From Cardamine occulta (Eukaryota > Streptophyta > Magnoliopsida > Brassicales > Brassicaceae), in NCBI GenBank assembly GCA_028015245.1, contig CM051372.1, forward strand, positions 2,351,359 to 2,415,358: 64,000 nt of DNA, in the 5' to 3' direction. Shown piece by piece: positions 35,681 through 47,085 of this stretch. Below the pieces are notes generated by a model that was not told where the DNA came from, made no database searches, and saw only the letters and a program-made list of their open reading frames with translations. The position numbers and the translations under genes are program-made. Each line of letters opens with the position of its first letter. The first letter of the stretch is position 1.

Positions 35681-35871
35681 ATAAAATGAAGAAATTTCTC
35701 TCAACACACATCCATAACACAAAGCCAAATCTTTGTAGGTATACAGATATAAGTTATAACCACACAAAGCCATAAAACAAAGAAAATAATGTTTTTTAAA
35801 TCCCCACACGATGTAAAACCAACAATTTAAACAAATTACCTGAAAATTTTAAGGAACCCATTACTCTTTTA

Positions 35872-38500
35872 TCACTTGACTTTGATTTCTTCTTTGGCTT
35901 CGTCAGTTGAGATAGTCTTAGAGCTTGGAGATTTACCAATAATTGCCTTCTTTGCCTTAACAAGAGATTGCTTCACCTTTGACATAATACTGTTTTTTTG
36001 CTTTACAGTAACTTCTTTGGCTGTGACTTCTGGTTGTTGTTTCGGCTCATCGCTCTCTTTAACAGCAGGTGGTGTTTCTACTACCTCTGTTACTTTTTCT
36101 GTAATTGATTCCTCTTGTTTGTTTGCTGCAGTTTCCTTCTCTCCTGATTCTGCATCAGTTTCTTTCGAAGTCTCTTCGATCTTGCCATCTGCAGCAGGTG
36201 TTTCAGTATCTTTCTTGATGTTCTCACCTTCTGTAGCTAGTTCAGTAACAACATCTTTAGCTTCACTTACGTTTTCTTTTTCATCCTTCAATGGTTCTTC
36301 CACGACATGCTTCTCTTCCGTAATGGCCTTCTCAATGACAACAGCAGTAGAAGAAACGTCTCCTTCACTCTCCTTTTTGGGGTTTGTGTCGAAATCTTGT
36401 TTTTTCGGTACTATTTCCTCAGGGCACAAAGCAGGAGCAGATTCAGGAGTCTTTTCATCCTTTGATGGTTCATCCACTACAAGCTTCTCTTCAGTAATGG
36501 CCTTCTCAATGACATCAGTTAGGGAAGAAGCATCTCCTTCAGTCTCCTTTTCGGAGTTTGTGTCTTGGTTTGTCGGTACAACTTTCTCAGGGCACAAAGC
36601 AGAAGCAGGTTCAGAGGTTTTTTCATCATTTGATGGTTCATCCACTACATGTTTCTCTTCTGTAATGGCCTTCTCAATGACATCACCAGGAGAAGAAGCG
36701 TCTCCTTCAGTCTCCTTTTTGAGGTCAGTGTCTGATTCTTGGTTTGTCGGTACAACTTTCTCAGGGCACAAAGCAGAACCAGATTCAGAAATTTTTTCAT
36801 CCTTTGATGGTTCTTCCACTACATGCGTTTCTTCTGTAATGGCCTTCTCAATGACATCAACAGGAGAAGAAGCTTCTCCTTCACTCTCCTTTTTGGGGTC
36901 AATGTCTGATTCTTCGTTTGTCGGTACAATTTCCTCAGGGGACAAAGTGGAACCAGATTCAGAAGTTTTTTCATCCTTTGATGGTTCATCCACTACATAC
37001 TTTTCTTCTGTAATGGCCTTCTCAATGACCTCAGCAGGAGAAGAAGTTTCTCCTTCAGTCTCCTTCTTGGGATCAGTGTCTGATTCTTGGCTTGTCGGTA
37101 CAGTTTCCTCAGAGCACAAAGCAGAACCAGATTCAGAGGTCTTTTCATCCTTGGAGTTCATACCAGAGTCTTTAGTCTCAAAAATTCTATCCTCCAGCTC
37201 AACCTTAGTTTGTTCTGTTGTTTCAGGTGTTTCCTCTGCCTTTACTACTTCAACTTCTGGTGCCAATTCCTTTGCTTTCTCAGGCTGAGACTCAACTTTT
37301 TCAGAACCCTCTGCCTTTGGCTCGACTTCAGGAACCTCCACATCTTTGATTTTTTCTTCTGCAGTCTCTGCAGATACATCTCTAACAGGTTGAATATCAA
37401 CTGGTTCCACCTGTTTTCCTTCGGGTTCATCCGTTGATTCAGAAACATCAACAATCTTTGTCTCCTCCTTATCCTTATTGTCTTCTTCAACAACACTCTC
37501 CACGGTTGGTTTCTCTTCCGCTTTCTCCGCATCAACAGCTTCAACCTCTTTCAGAAGGATTGGTTCTTTAAGTTCCACTTGTTCAGCTACCTTCTCACCA
37601 CTTTCATCTTTCTCTTTCTCTGTAGATTCCTCAGCTTTCACAACTGCTTCGACCTCTTCCACCACGGCAGGTAATTCTTTCTCTGGTTCACCAGCAGGAC
37701 TTTGATCAATCTCCTCCTCTTTAGTAACCACCGGGTTTGAATCTAATGTTGGTTTATTATTCACCACATCTGCAGAGTCCGATGAAACAATCTCTTTCTT
37801 CATCAACTTAGCTTCCTCGTTCGCCTTGTCTTCTAATGGCTGCATCAGGTAAAAGTAAAGCTCTCTTTATAAATTCTCTATCGTAAAAACCTTCGTTCTT
37901 GAATAGAAAGTGTTGCTTTATTTATTTTTGGAACAAGAAACATACTTTGAAACGTAAGAAATTTTTTTCTAAAAAACGATAGACAGAGGTGATTCCTTTA
38001 AACAACCATGTGCTATAAAGTATAATCTACAACTTTCTAAAAAGTACATTTCTTTTTTCCTTCTAATAATTGCTCAAGAATTCTCCAGATTCTTACAGAG
38101 TAACAGGATTCAAACCAGGTTGAACATTCCAAATTAGTGGAAGATACAAACCAAATCTTTTCTCCTTGACTCTATCCCAACTTTTATAGTTGCGGGTATC
38201 AAGAGACTTTTGATATATTATATGTCATGCTTCAGTGAGAGCTTATATATTTGTGTGTAAACACAATCACATATAAGTATATTCGACTCTGCCTCAGAGA
38301 AAGCATATGGATCTTACGAGAATTAAAACAGGATGCAGAAATATATCTATCAACCTCAAAAGCATCACGCAGAAAGGTACATATACATACATGAGTATAA
38401 TAAGCATAGATAATAAGAGTCTCTGAAACAAAAGGAGAATTCTGAGGTAGCTTACCTTTTCAGGTGTAGTTGCAGTTGGAGTGTGAGAATCAGAAGCCAT
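35872..38500 (-). CDS. Glu/Lys-rich repeat protein (neurofilament-like, At3g05900 type)
   Basis: Two exons, 38500-38456 (MASDSHTPTATTPEK) and 37839-35872, for 670 residues. The protein is almost entirely hydrophilic, rich in Glu, Lys, Val, Ser and Thr, and should be largely disordered. Residues about 240-530 consist of five tandem repeats of 56-58 residues, each with the pattern SKDEKTSESGSALCPEE then IVPTNQESDTDPKKETEGEA and SSPADVIEKAITEEKHVVDE. The C-terminus (KNSIMSKVKQSLVKAKKAII, then GKSPSSKT) is basic and conserved, and may be the functional part. A. thaliana annotation calls the homologue neurofilament-related purely on composition. No enzyme domain, signal peptide or membrane segment is present, and I cannot assign a function. 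Confidence 0.85.
36280..37157 (-). repeat. Five in-frame tandem coding repeats of about 168-174 bp
   Basis: Within the Glu/Lys-rich gene, five units of 56-58 codons follow one another. They share DEKTSES, CPEE/CPEK.VPT, KKE(T/S)EG, VIEKAITEE and VV(D/E)EP. The fourth unit is two residues shorter. Similarity in codons as well as residues makes the block look like a recently amplified array. It also creates a long open frame on the opposite strand. Confidence 0.88.
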
Positions 38501-39116
38501 GGAAGAAGATTCAGAAGACAGGAGAAGGAAGGGAAAAAGTAATGGACAGGGTTCAACTTCAAAAATTCAGATTAATATTCAAGAGTTGTTCAAGAAGTTA
38601 GTTTTGACTGGGAGAAATTGAAAGCAAATGATAGGTGGAAAAAACCACTCACACATATACACACACAAAGTAGGGAACAGTGGATAGCTGTCACTCACAC
38701 CCACAAAAACAGGGTGTCAAGTTGTCAACACACTCTGTATATTCTCACTCTTTTCACTTTCTTCTTCCTTTACTCTTTTATTGTTATTCATATCCATTAT
38801 CTACATTTGTTGGAATCTAAAATAATAGTTAGGCCGAATTTTATACGGGACCAATGTTGACGTTTCCAATATATAGATCAACTACTACTTGCATTGCAAA
38901 GAGAAACAGAAAGAGCATTTCTCTGTGATTATATTTAAACTCTTTTTTAAGCAAACTTTGTTTTGGTTTTTATTATGGTTTTCCAGAACACAAATCAATC
39001 ATTACATTTTCCAATGAGGCATTGGTTTCTTAAGGATACAAAGATCTCTCTATTTTGAGAGAAGGAAGCTTCTAAGGTATGTATATAAGAATCAAGTATC
39101 AGAATCAATCAATCAA
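38501..39116. other. Intergenic: repeat-protein leader and PAE 3' flank
   Basis: The region next to 38500 is the promoter and leader of the Glu/Lys-rich gene, with CA-rich stretches near 38640-38700. The region next to 39117 is the 3' flank of the pectin acetylesterase gene, with (AATC)n just before its stop at about 39102-39119. No other gene. Confidence 0.5.
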
Positions 39117-41786
39117 TCATCTGAACACCAAGTTGTGGCAGCTCTTGTCACATGGATACGGGCAATCGACTAACTTCACTTCCGCTCTATCGAAATACCA
39201 ATCTCCCACGGCTATAGCTACCGCCTACATGCCATAGACAAAATCAAGATCCAATTTTTACAAGAGCCAGATACTTTATTTATGTGGGAAAGATTTAAGC
39301 TTTTTACCTTTTTCCTGATGATAGGAGAATCATCGGCAAACCAAGTATCTTGCCTCTCGGTTTGGGAGTGAGCAAAGCAAGAATTGATAAATAATCCATT
39401 CTGTCTAGACATTGAGAAGCCCCTGACTACTCTCAGCATCTGATCCCTGAAGCCTGTTCTCAGAAATAATGATAAAACGATTAGAGTGATGCAACGCTTA
39501 AAAATGTAAAGTCCACAAGTTTTAATTATCTATAGAACAACCTTGCAAGAATCTCATTTGTGCAGGAGTACATTTGTCATGGTTTAGTCTGCAGTCATGC
39601 CAAAATCCACTAGGATCAGCTGACGTTGGAGCTATACTGCTTTGAATCTGCATCAGTAAACCATTCCAAAGACTTGTCAGCATAACCATCAACTTCTTTT
39701 ACACACAAGTAAGTTCAGATTTCCAAAGAGAGAAAAAGAAGATAACCTGCCATGTATCATATGCTGCGTTGACAATAAAAAGCGGAGTTTTCATCTGACT
39801 GATCAGATTTTGTGGGAAGAAACACTGTACAAAAAGAGATAAGACTTCAAACGGTCAGTCTCCGATTTGAAACAGCATCAAGATAAGAGACCAATAAAAG
39901 GATTACCGAGGTTGGATCAAGATGGTTTGTGCATATACGCGGCAGGTTGTTCTTCACACTCTGTAAATGGTAGTAGCATCCCAGAATTTGTCAAGAAGAT
40001 TTCTAAAGTTTCTTGTGCTGTTGAAATGTAAAGTATGTATAAGTTTTGCAAGTGAAGAAAGAGGAATCCTACCTGTAATTCTACTATACCATTGTATAAG
40101 TTCCTGATCGTGCGGCCACCAGAAACATCAGCTCTATAATTAACAGAAACAAACCAGTCAGTATCAGTTACCAAATCAAGGGGAAATGAACTTTGAGTTG
40201 TGAGAAATATAAACTCACGTGTCCAAGAACAAGCCTGCATCACTCAAGCACTTGACTTTGGTGGTTCCAGGGAACAAGTTCCTAAACTCATCACAGCGTA
40301 AAATTGCAGCTAAACCACCAGCAGAGCATCCAGACAGAAGTGCCTAACAGAATCCAAACAGTTAAAAACCATTTTTTTTTCCTCAAATCATGCTGTGTAG
40401 AAGAGATTAAGACTCTAGAAGAAGGTTAAGTTTCAAAACCTGGTTGGCGTATCTCATTCCGTTCGCCTTCAACTCATCTATTGCGGCTCTCCAGATACGC
40501 TCTCCTCTAAACTGAAGCTGTGCAGCCTGAAAAAAGTTTTGAGGTACAGAGATGTATTGGCATGTTTGCAAACACGAAGCCAAAAGTTGCTTACTTCTAC
40601 AGATATATGATCAAATCAAGCGTTACTGTGGCTAATAACAAGCCTAAACGATTATAAAATACAGAGTTCCAAAGGCCTAGAAACTAGCAAGCACAACAAT
40701 AGGTCAGTCATGAACTCTTGTCATTGATTCGAACCTGATTCTGACCATCTCCACTGAAAGAAGCACCATCGCAGTAACGAAGCTTAACTCTATTCCAGTT
40801 GAAAAAGTCTGCAACAGACAACCACAAGACAAAAAGAATCAATGATTCTCAAAATTACATTACACCACTGACATGAACAGAACTTAAACAAAGATTGAGA
40901 CAAACCGGGATTTTCTTGAGCTTTATCACTCAGAATTCCTGTAAATAGAAGCTGTTTCTCCATATAGTTAGAAGATCCACGTCGAGTCTTCTTCCGGTAT
41001 ACACAGGTTCTGATGTTGTTACACCATCCTCCTCCCTGTTTCATATTTTCAGTTATAAAACATTAAACATTAACAAAGAAGACTTAAAACAGAAGCTTTC
41101 ATCGACAACAGAATCATTCACTAAACCTCCAATTGAATGAGCCAACTATTAGCTCCAGATCCATGTCCACGGTGCAAGTGATATCCAGGCAATGTTCCAT
41201 CCAAACAAACTGTTTACAAACACATAAACATGTAAAGGCCCAAACATTTCTTTTTGATTTTCCACTTACACATAACAACATAACATACACTGCTTTCTAG
41301 TACTAACTAACTCTGTTCATCTGAGTATGACTTACTGTAAATTTAAAATATAACATGTACTACAAGAAATTTTGTTTTATTTACATTTTGTAAGTAAGAA
41401 AACAGGAAAACCAAAGGAATCTTGGAAAAATACATAACAACAAACGTAAAAAAAACAAGTTAAATTTGGAAGGAGGACAATAGAGAAACAAGAAACAAGC
41501 TGAGAAGAATGTAGTTGAAGTGAATAATAAATGAAGAAACGAAAACAAAGACATGTAGAGGTCTAATGAGAGAAAGAAAAAAGAAAGTACCAGCTCCAGA
41601 ATCAGCTCCTCTGATAAGGGTGAGACCAACCAATAAAGGGTTCAAATTAGAGCTATATTTGGAGAATCCAAACTCTAGTTCCTCAATGCGATCTATTTCT
41701 GACACATTGAAATCTAAATATTCATTTGCATGAGTTCCCAGTATCAGCCCCGCCACAACTAACCCTACCAACAAAATCTTCTCCAT
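39117..41786 (-). CDS. PAE12: Pectin acetylesterase (CE13)
   Basis: Twelve exons: 41786-41591, 41209-41127, 41035-40906, 40808-40735, 40526-40440, 40343-40219, 40133-40073, 39960-39907, 39824-39747, 39647-39542, 39453-39308 and 39224-39117, joining to 415 residues. The enzyme removes acetyl groups from galacturonan in the cell wall. A signal peptide (MEKILLVGLVVAGLILGTHA) directs secretion. The nucleophile Ser197 lies in GCSAGG, DGTLPGYHLHRGHGSGANSW and GGGWCNN are family blocks, and the C-terminus has the usual Cys pattern (DCPYPCDKSCHNLVFR). All junctions use GT-AG. By position it is the orthologue of At3g05910. It is complete, and no odd residue replaces a catalytic position that I can identify. 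Confidence 0.93.
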
Positions 41787-43437
41787 TCTTTCTCACTCTC
41801 TCACTGGAAGACAAGAGTGAAAGCCAAAGAAAAAGAAAAAACAGATCTCTGGGAGTGTGAGAGATAACGAAGAAAGGAACAAACTTTGTAGAAATACACA
41901 GTGTGATATTAAAAAAAAAGAACAAGAAAAAATGAATCGATTTTAGAAGAAAAAGAATGGGCTTTTCTGAGCTAAAGAAACAGAGTAGTGAAGAAGGAAT
42001 TATTTTAATAAATTACTAATAACAAAAGAAAATGATTCTGAAATTTCATGGCTGGATTCACGGTTGGTGTTTTATTTAAATTTAAATTTTTTAAAAAGAA
42101 CTAATTCAGACTCTTACATGACAAAGACAGAGAACATCTTTATGGTTTGCTAGATCTTAGTTCACACTTAAAAACGTTCAGCATCAAATAAAGGAGAGGC
42201 ACAACGACAAAAACAGATATAATTAGCACATGGCGATAACGGGTCCATGAGATATCTCTATTGCCTCTACCCTCATCTATATTTCTAGTTATAGCAATTC
42301 TATTGGATGATGTATTAAGCGGCTCATAATAGTCTAATAATAGAGAGATACAACATGCATATTTGAAGAACTATTATTGGTTTCTAGAAATAATCTGGTT
42401 AGAATATATAAGTTGGTAAAATACCAAGTGTTTTCAAGAATTATATTTCCAAAATCAGCCTCTCTTTAGAATAAAATTAAATCATGTTGCTTTGAACGGA
42501 CATTGACGTGCATAACGAACCCTTGTGAAATTATGATATCTCCCAACTCATCTTTCCACTTTGGGTAGAAGTATGTATGAAATAAACAAGTGTTGATGAT
42601 AAAAATAGGCGAGAAACATAAAAGCTTGTTATGTAACAAGATTTACGAATTACGAGTGATGATTGTTATGTGACGTCTACGACACCTTATATATAGATGC
42701 TTTTGAATTAATTTAATCCATCTCCCACTTCTCCCTATTTCAATTTTAAACATTCTCCTTTTTTTTTTGAAACACAATGTTACTGCCAGCACTGCTTAAT
42801 TAGATTTATGTAAAGAATCTAAAGATAGATACATGAATTTTTTTTAATTGATAAAGTAGAAACCCTAAAAATGTCGTTTATACTCTCATATCATATTAAC
42901 AAATAAAATAAATAAAAAAACAAAACAAGTGTGCGTGGAAGAAGGAGAAAATATTACCACACCACATGTTGGTCTTGTGGACCATGGTCGTCCACTTGCT
43001 TCTGTTACTTACTTTTTTCAATAGTGATCCCTGGTTTTTACTATTTGTTTCCGTAAGAACCCAAATGTTTCCATCTGTCCATTTTCTGGATTTGCATCAT
43101 TTAATGGGCTCAATGAAATTAATGGGCCTGAGTGCTACGACTCAATAAGACAAGACAAGAGTCTCATGATTCGTGTGAAGCCAGTCACCACACGTGTGGA
43201 GGAGGCGAAATTTGGTGTTTATGAGCTTATCAAAGTTCATCAAAATTTGGCGTTTATAAGCCTTCCATTTCTTTTTGCGACTTGTGCCAAAAGAATCTAC
43301 TAATTAAAAACAGGGGAGGAACAAACAATAGAGATTTTCATATCTGAGAAAGAAAAAGCATAATAACATGAGAAATTAGTCTTGGCTAATATTATAGGAC
43401 TTGACATGAAGGCTATATATGGAAGAAAATACAGGAC
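41787..43437. other. Intergenic: PAE promoter and HIPP 3' flank
   Basis: About 1.65 kb between two genes on the same (minus) strand. The left half contains the PAE promoter. A perfect 12-base palindrome with a G-box core, CCACACGTGTGG, is at 43188-43199. TGGGCT and TGGGCC elements stand near 43103-43126. A short frame at 42966-43148 shows no domain. Confidence 0.5.
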
Positions 43438-43964
43438 TCAAAGAATGGTGCAGCCGCTTCCACTTTCATAAGTAGTAACAGACACAACATCACAACTGTT
43501 GCAGTAAGGAGGCTTGCATACGTGCTTTGGTACTTCAGGCCCTGGTGGTCCAGGAGCTGGTGGTCCAGGAGCTGGTGGAGGAGGCTTTGGCGGCTCAGGA
43601 GGTTTTGGTGGTCCAACGCTGATGATTACAGGTTTCTGTTTAATCTTCTTCAGCCTTGTTGCTACGCAGATCGGATCCATTGTCCCCACCACCGTAAGTA
43701 TGCTTTTCTCTTCATCTAAAGATATATGATTCACACCTGCATCAATAGGGATATGTTAGAGCACATATTGCTTTAAGACTCTTTTTCTTTCTCTTTCTCA
43801 TTACCTTCTATCTCTGTGACTGCTTCCATGATTTGGCTATTGCATTTCCCACAGTTTATATCAACCTTGATCTCAACTTTCTGATCAAAACCACAACAAA
43901 AATTGAATCATTTGGTGTCAATGTTTGAGAAAACTAGTACTAGGATGTTTACCTTGACAGTCAT
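43438..43964 (-). CDS. HIPP43: Heavy-metal-associated isoprenylated plant protein (HIPP)
   Basis: Three exons: 43964-43953 (four codons), 43880-43805 and 43736-43438, for 128 residues. The HMA domain (residues 1-65) keeps the metal-binding CxxC as INCGKC in the first loop. After it comes a Pro/Gly-rich linker (PPKPPEPPKPPPPAPGPPAP and onward), then a Cys-rich tail CKPPYCNSCD. The protein ends CTIL, a CaaX box with terminal Leu that predicts geranylgeranylation and membrane attachment. HIPPs bind Cu/Zn/Cd and some are targets of fungal effectors; the family role is known, but this member's is inferred. The symbol is from memory of the At3g05920 locus and less sure than the family. Confidence 0.87.
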
Positions 43965-44946
43965 GATGGATTAGCCAAGAAATGGAAATGGATTAGTGGA
44001 ATTTTTGGAGAATGAAGAATGATGGAAGAGAAGAAATGTTATTGAAAACATGTGAAGACAAAGAGATGACAGATTGGAATAATGTTGAAGCAGTTGAGGT
44101 TGTCTTTGATCAGTATTGGTAATAAAATAATCAAGAGATTACTGTATCTACGTGCTTAGATGCATGTTTTTGTACAACTATATATATTTTGAGTCATTGA
44201 ATAGAGTTTTTGGGAGTTTGCTTAGTTGGTTTTCAGCCACCTTCTTATGGATTTATTTGGTACATTATTGAGAAGGGACTTTGTTTTTGTTTTTTTTGTT
44301 TTCTTTGGTCAAAGAGAAGGGACTTGGTTTAATCCTGGAAATTTATGAATATATTTAGAACCATATTCTATCTAATTTGTACTTACCACTTTTTTAATTA
44401 TATATCTTATGATCATGCAAATGCATGGACTAGAGAAATTGAGTATTGATTCACTTCTAGCCGGTTTGAAGTTTTGGTTTTATTTGGGTATAAATTGAAC
44501 CAGGCCTTCTCGAGTTGGTTATGAATGAAAAAGGCCGGTTTTGATTCAATTGAACCAAACCAACCTCTTGATTTCTAACCAATACACAACCAAATTCATC
44601 GTCCCTTCTTTTAATCATTCCGAGTTTGGTGATTATTAGAGTTTGAAGGTGTTTTGTTTTGTTTATGGTGAGAGTCTATCATCCCATAACTATAGGCTAC
44701 TCAATTTCTCCTACAACCAAAAATCCATTTTAATCACCAAATATTAACCAACGAGAACACCTAAACCTAATTATGGCAAAAGTTTTTAAAATAACAGCCC
44801 TATGGCCTTCTTCATATTTATCTCTTCTCCATTGGTTGTTTCATTGGTTAAATCTTCTTTACGTAGACATATAAATTGAGAAACATGGTCAAAGGATTTC
44901 CTCAACTTCATCAATAACAAACGTTTCACAACATACACAATTAACA
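43965..44946. promoter_or_regulatory. Divergent intergenic region, HIPP / GLP8
   Basis: Shared upstream region of two genes read in opposite directions. A TATA-like TATAAATT lies at about 44869, some 75 bases before the GLP8 ATG. No other coding signal. Confidence 0.5.
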
Positions 44947-45743
44947 ATGACAATTTCCATGATCCACATTTTCGTCACCATCATACTCGTGGCCGCCCAC
45001 ATGGCCATCGCCGAATCTGATATGCTTCAAGATTTTTGTGTTGCTGATCTCTCCAACGGTATCACGTCTCTCTCTCTCTCTCTTTTATATAACATTTATA
45101 TCATGCCACATTGAGCAAAAACATCTTGTAAAAATGAAAATTTACAGATACAAAAGCAGATTTGGTGTTGACTTTTATGATGTTGGTAATTATAGGTTTG
45201 AAAGTCAACGGATACACATGCAAAGACCCATCAAAAGTAACAGCAGATGACTTCTACTACGTAGGCTTAGCCAGTGCTGCAGCCACAGGCAACAACACAA
45301 TGGGCTCTGTTGTTACAGCAGCCAACGTTGCTAAAGTGCCTGGTCTCAACACTTTGGGAGTCTCCATCTCTCGGATCGACTACGCACCTGGTGGACTCAA
45401 CCCACCACATCTTCACCCACGAGCCTCTGAAGCCATCTTTGTTCTTGAAGGCCGTCTCTTCGTTGGTTTCTTAACCAGCTCAGGGCAACTCATATCCAAA
45501 CATCTCAACAAAGGAGACGTTTTCGTTTTCCCCAAAGCTCTCCTCCATTTCCAACAGAACCCTAACAAAGCTCCTGCTTCCGTCCTTGCTGCTTTTGATA
45601 GTCAGAATCCTGGAGCTCAAGCCGTTGGACCGTCTCTGTTTGGTGCTAACCCACCGATTCCTGATGACTTGCTTGCCAAGGCGTTCGGTATTGGACCAAT
45701 GGAGATTCAGAAGGTTAAGGGGAAGTTCCCAGCCAAGAAATAA
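44947..45743 (+). CDS. GLP8: Germin-like protein GLP8
   Basis: Two exons, 44947-45058 and 45196-45743, for 219 residues. Secreted cupin of the apoplast; germins form hexamers with one Mn per subunit, and some have superoxide dismutase or oxalate oxidase activity. The signal peptide MTISMIHIFVTIILVAAHMA precedes the mature start SDMLQDFCVADLSN. Cupin box 1 (PPHLHPRASEAIFVLEG, metal ligands His, His, Glu) is intact. Box 2 reads GDVFVFPKALLHFQQN, with its His but with KA where most germins have xG after Pro. The short exon 1 and the intron position are normal for the family. Complete gene; the enzyme activity of this member is not known to me. Confidence 0.93.
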
Positions 45744-46686
45744 ATAGGTTTCAGATCAGACCCATTACTTTAATAATGAATGATACATATTACATACATA
45801 ACAAACGTAAACTTGTAAGCAGAAGCAAAAAAAGCTTGTAATTTTCTTTCTCTTTTTTTGTATTCTTGTAGATACTCATTGACTGTTTTTGGCCCGTTAA
45901 TTACAACGAGACCAGTTGTCAACAAGTAAATTTTTTATAATTAATCTATGGAGCCAGTAATTTCTTTGAATATTTAGAAACAAATCATCCTATGTTGTAG
46001 ATCAGTTCTTGAAGCATACCTTACTGCAAGAATCTTGGTGTCCTCTGTTTTGGTTTCAGCACAGTAGATTCAATAGCTGAACATTCAGCTGAGTTAAGAG
46101 GCAAATCATGCCACAAACAAGGATACAGAGACATGCTACAACCATAGAACTATCCAAGATCCTTCTTCATAATCAGATTCAATACACAAATGCTTATTGG
46201 AGATTATCATTGCCAAAATCCAAGAATTTATAAGCATAAAGATGCTTGAATCCATATATCAATCAATGTCTCTGCAATATTCAACCTTTCGTAAGATTCA
46301 ATGCAGAGGTGATGCAAGAAAGTGAAATTCAAAATCGACCCTTTTTCCTGGAAACAGATAGTTAGCAATTAATGCTCAATTTCTGACCTTACAAATGGCC
46401 TGGATGTTTTGGACAGAGAGTCATTGTCTGAGACATAAAGACTTATCATTTGGAACATTGAAGATAGACAAGAAAGACCCACCATATGTATTGATGAGCA
46501 TAAGATAATTTTATACAAAGATTGATTAACAAGAATCACTCTGTGACAATAATAATAAGTTTCAATATCATGTTGTATACAAAATCTATAAAAAAACATC
46601 AAGGTTTGGAAAACACTTGTGTGGGTATATTAATGAATTGTTGAAGAAGATCTATACAAATTGATATACACTGTATGAACTTACAA
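45744..46686. other. Convergent 3' flanks, GLP8 and uncharacterised gene
   Basis: GLP8 3'UTR with an AT-rich end, then the 3' region of the leftward gene ending at 46687. Short frames here (46369-46602, 46599-46841) have no recognisable domain; part of this stretch may be a 3'UTR with introns. Confidence 0.45.
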
Positions 46687-47085
46687 TCAGAGATGTGGAT
46701 TACAATCCTTGGAGAAGAAATCATTGGTCTGTACCAAAACCCTAAGCATCTCAATTGTAAAGTTCTCATCTTTAGGGTCAGAATTGCAAGAAGATGACCA
46801 TTCCAATGTATTGGGAGATTCAATTCTACAAAAGCAAACATATTTCCAAAACCCAGAAGAAGCAGAAGATGAAGAAGACAGATTCAATGATAAAGGTTTC
46901 CTTGTGATCTTAGATACGATTCGTTTCTTAGCTTTCGAGAATGAGAAAATCAATAATCGATTCCCTTTTGCTTCCTTCTTCTTCTTCTTCTTCTTCTTCT
47001 TCTTGTTGTTATCATTATCTCTCTTGTTCTGTTCATCGTCTTCTTTTTCTTCATCCACCGAAGCTTCCACGTAACTCAAAGGCAT
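46687..47085 (-). CDS. Uncharacterised protein with poly-Lys tract, 132 aa
   Basis: Single open frame with an acidic head (EASVDEEKEDDEQNKRD), a run of 10 Lys encoded by a (TTC/GAA)n-type microsatellite at about 46974-47004, a basic stretch KAKKRIVSKITRKP, a Ser-rich patch, and a conserved-looking tail ending MLRVLVQTNDFFSKDCNPHL. The NDFFSKDCNPH ending resembles C-termini of other small plant proteins I have seen, but I cannot name the family. The Lys tract could act as a nuclear signal; this is inference. By position it would be one of the short loci around At3g05932-At3g05937. Its length and clean Met start favour a real gene. Confidence 0.6.
   Translation of the reverse strand: MPLSYVEASVDEEKEDDEQNKRDNDNNKKKKKKKKKKEAKGNRLLIFSFSKAKKRIVSKITRKPLSLNLSSSSSASSGFWKYVCFCRIESPNTLEWSSSCNSDPKDENFTIEMLRVLVQTNDFFSKDCNPHL

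Noticed and set aside
35876..37288. 470-codon open frame on the plus strand
   Set aside because: It runs antisense through the Glu/Lys-rich repeat gene. GAA/AAG-rich codons read in reverse give Ser/Phe/Thr codons without stops, so the frame is a by-product of composition. Its protein is Ser/Phe-repetitive and has no domain.
42966..43148. 60-codon frame starting MLVLWTMVVHLLLLLTFFNS
   Set aside because: It looks like a signal peptide, but it has no mature protein, no conserved Cys pattern and no clear promoter; T-rich DNA readily gives such frames.
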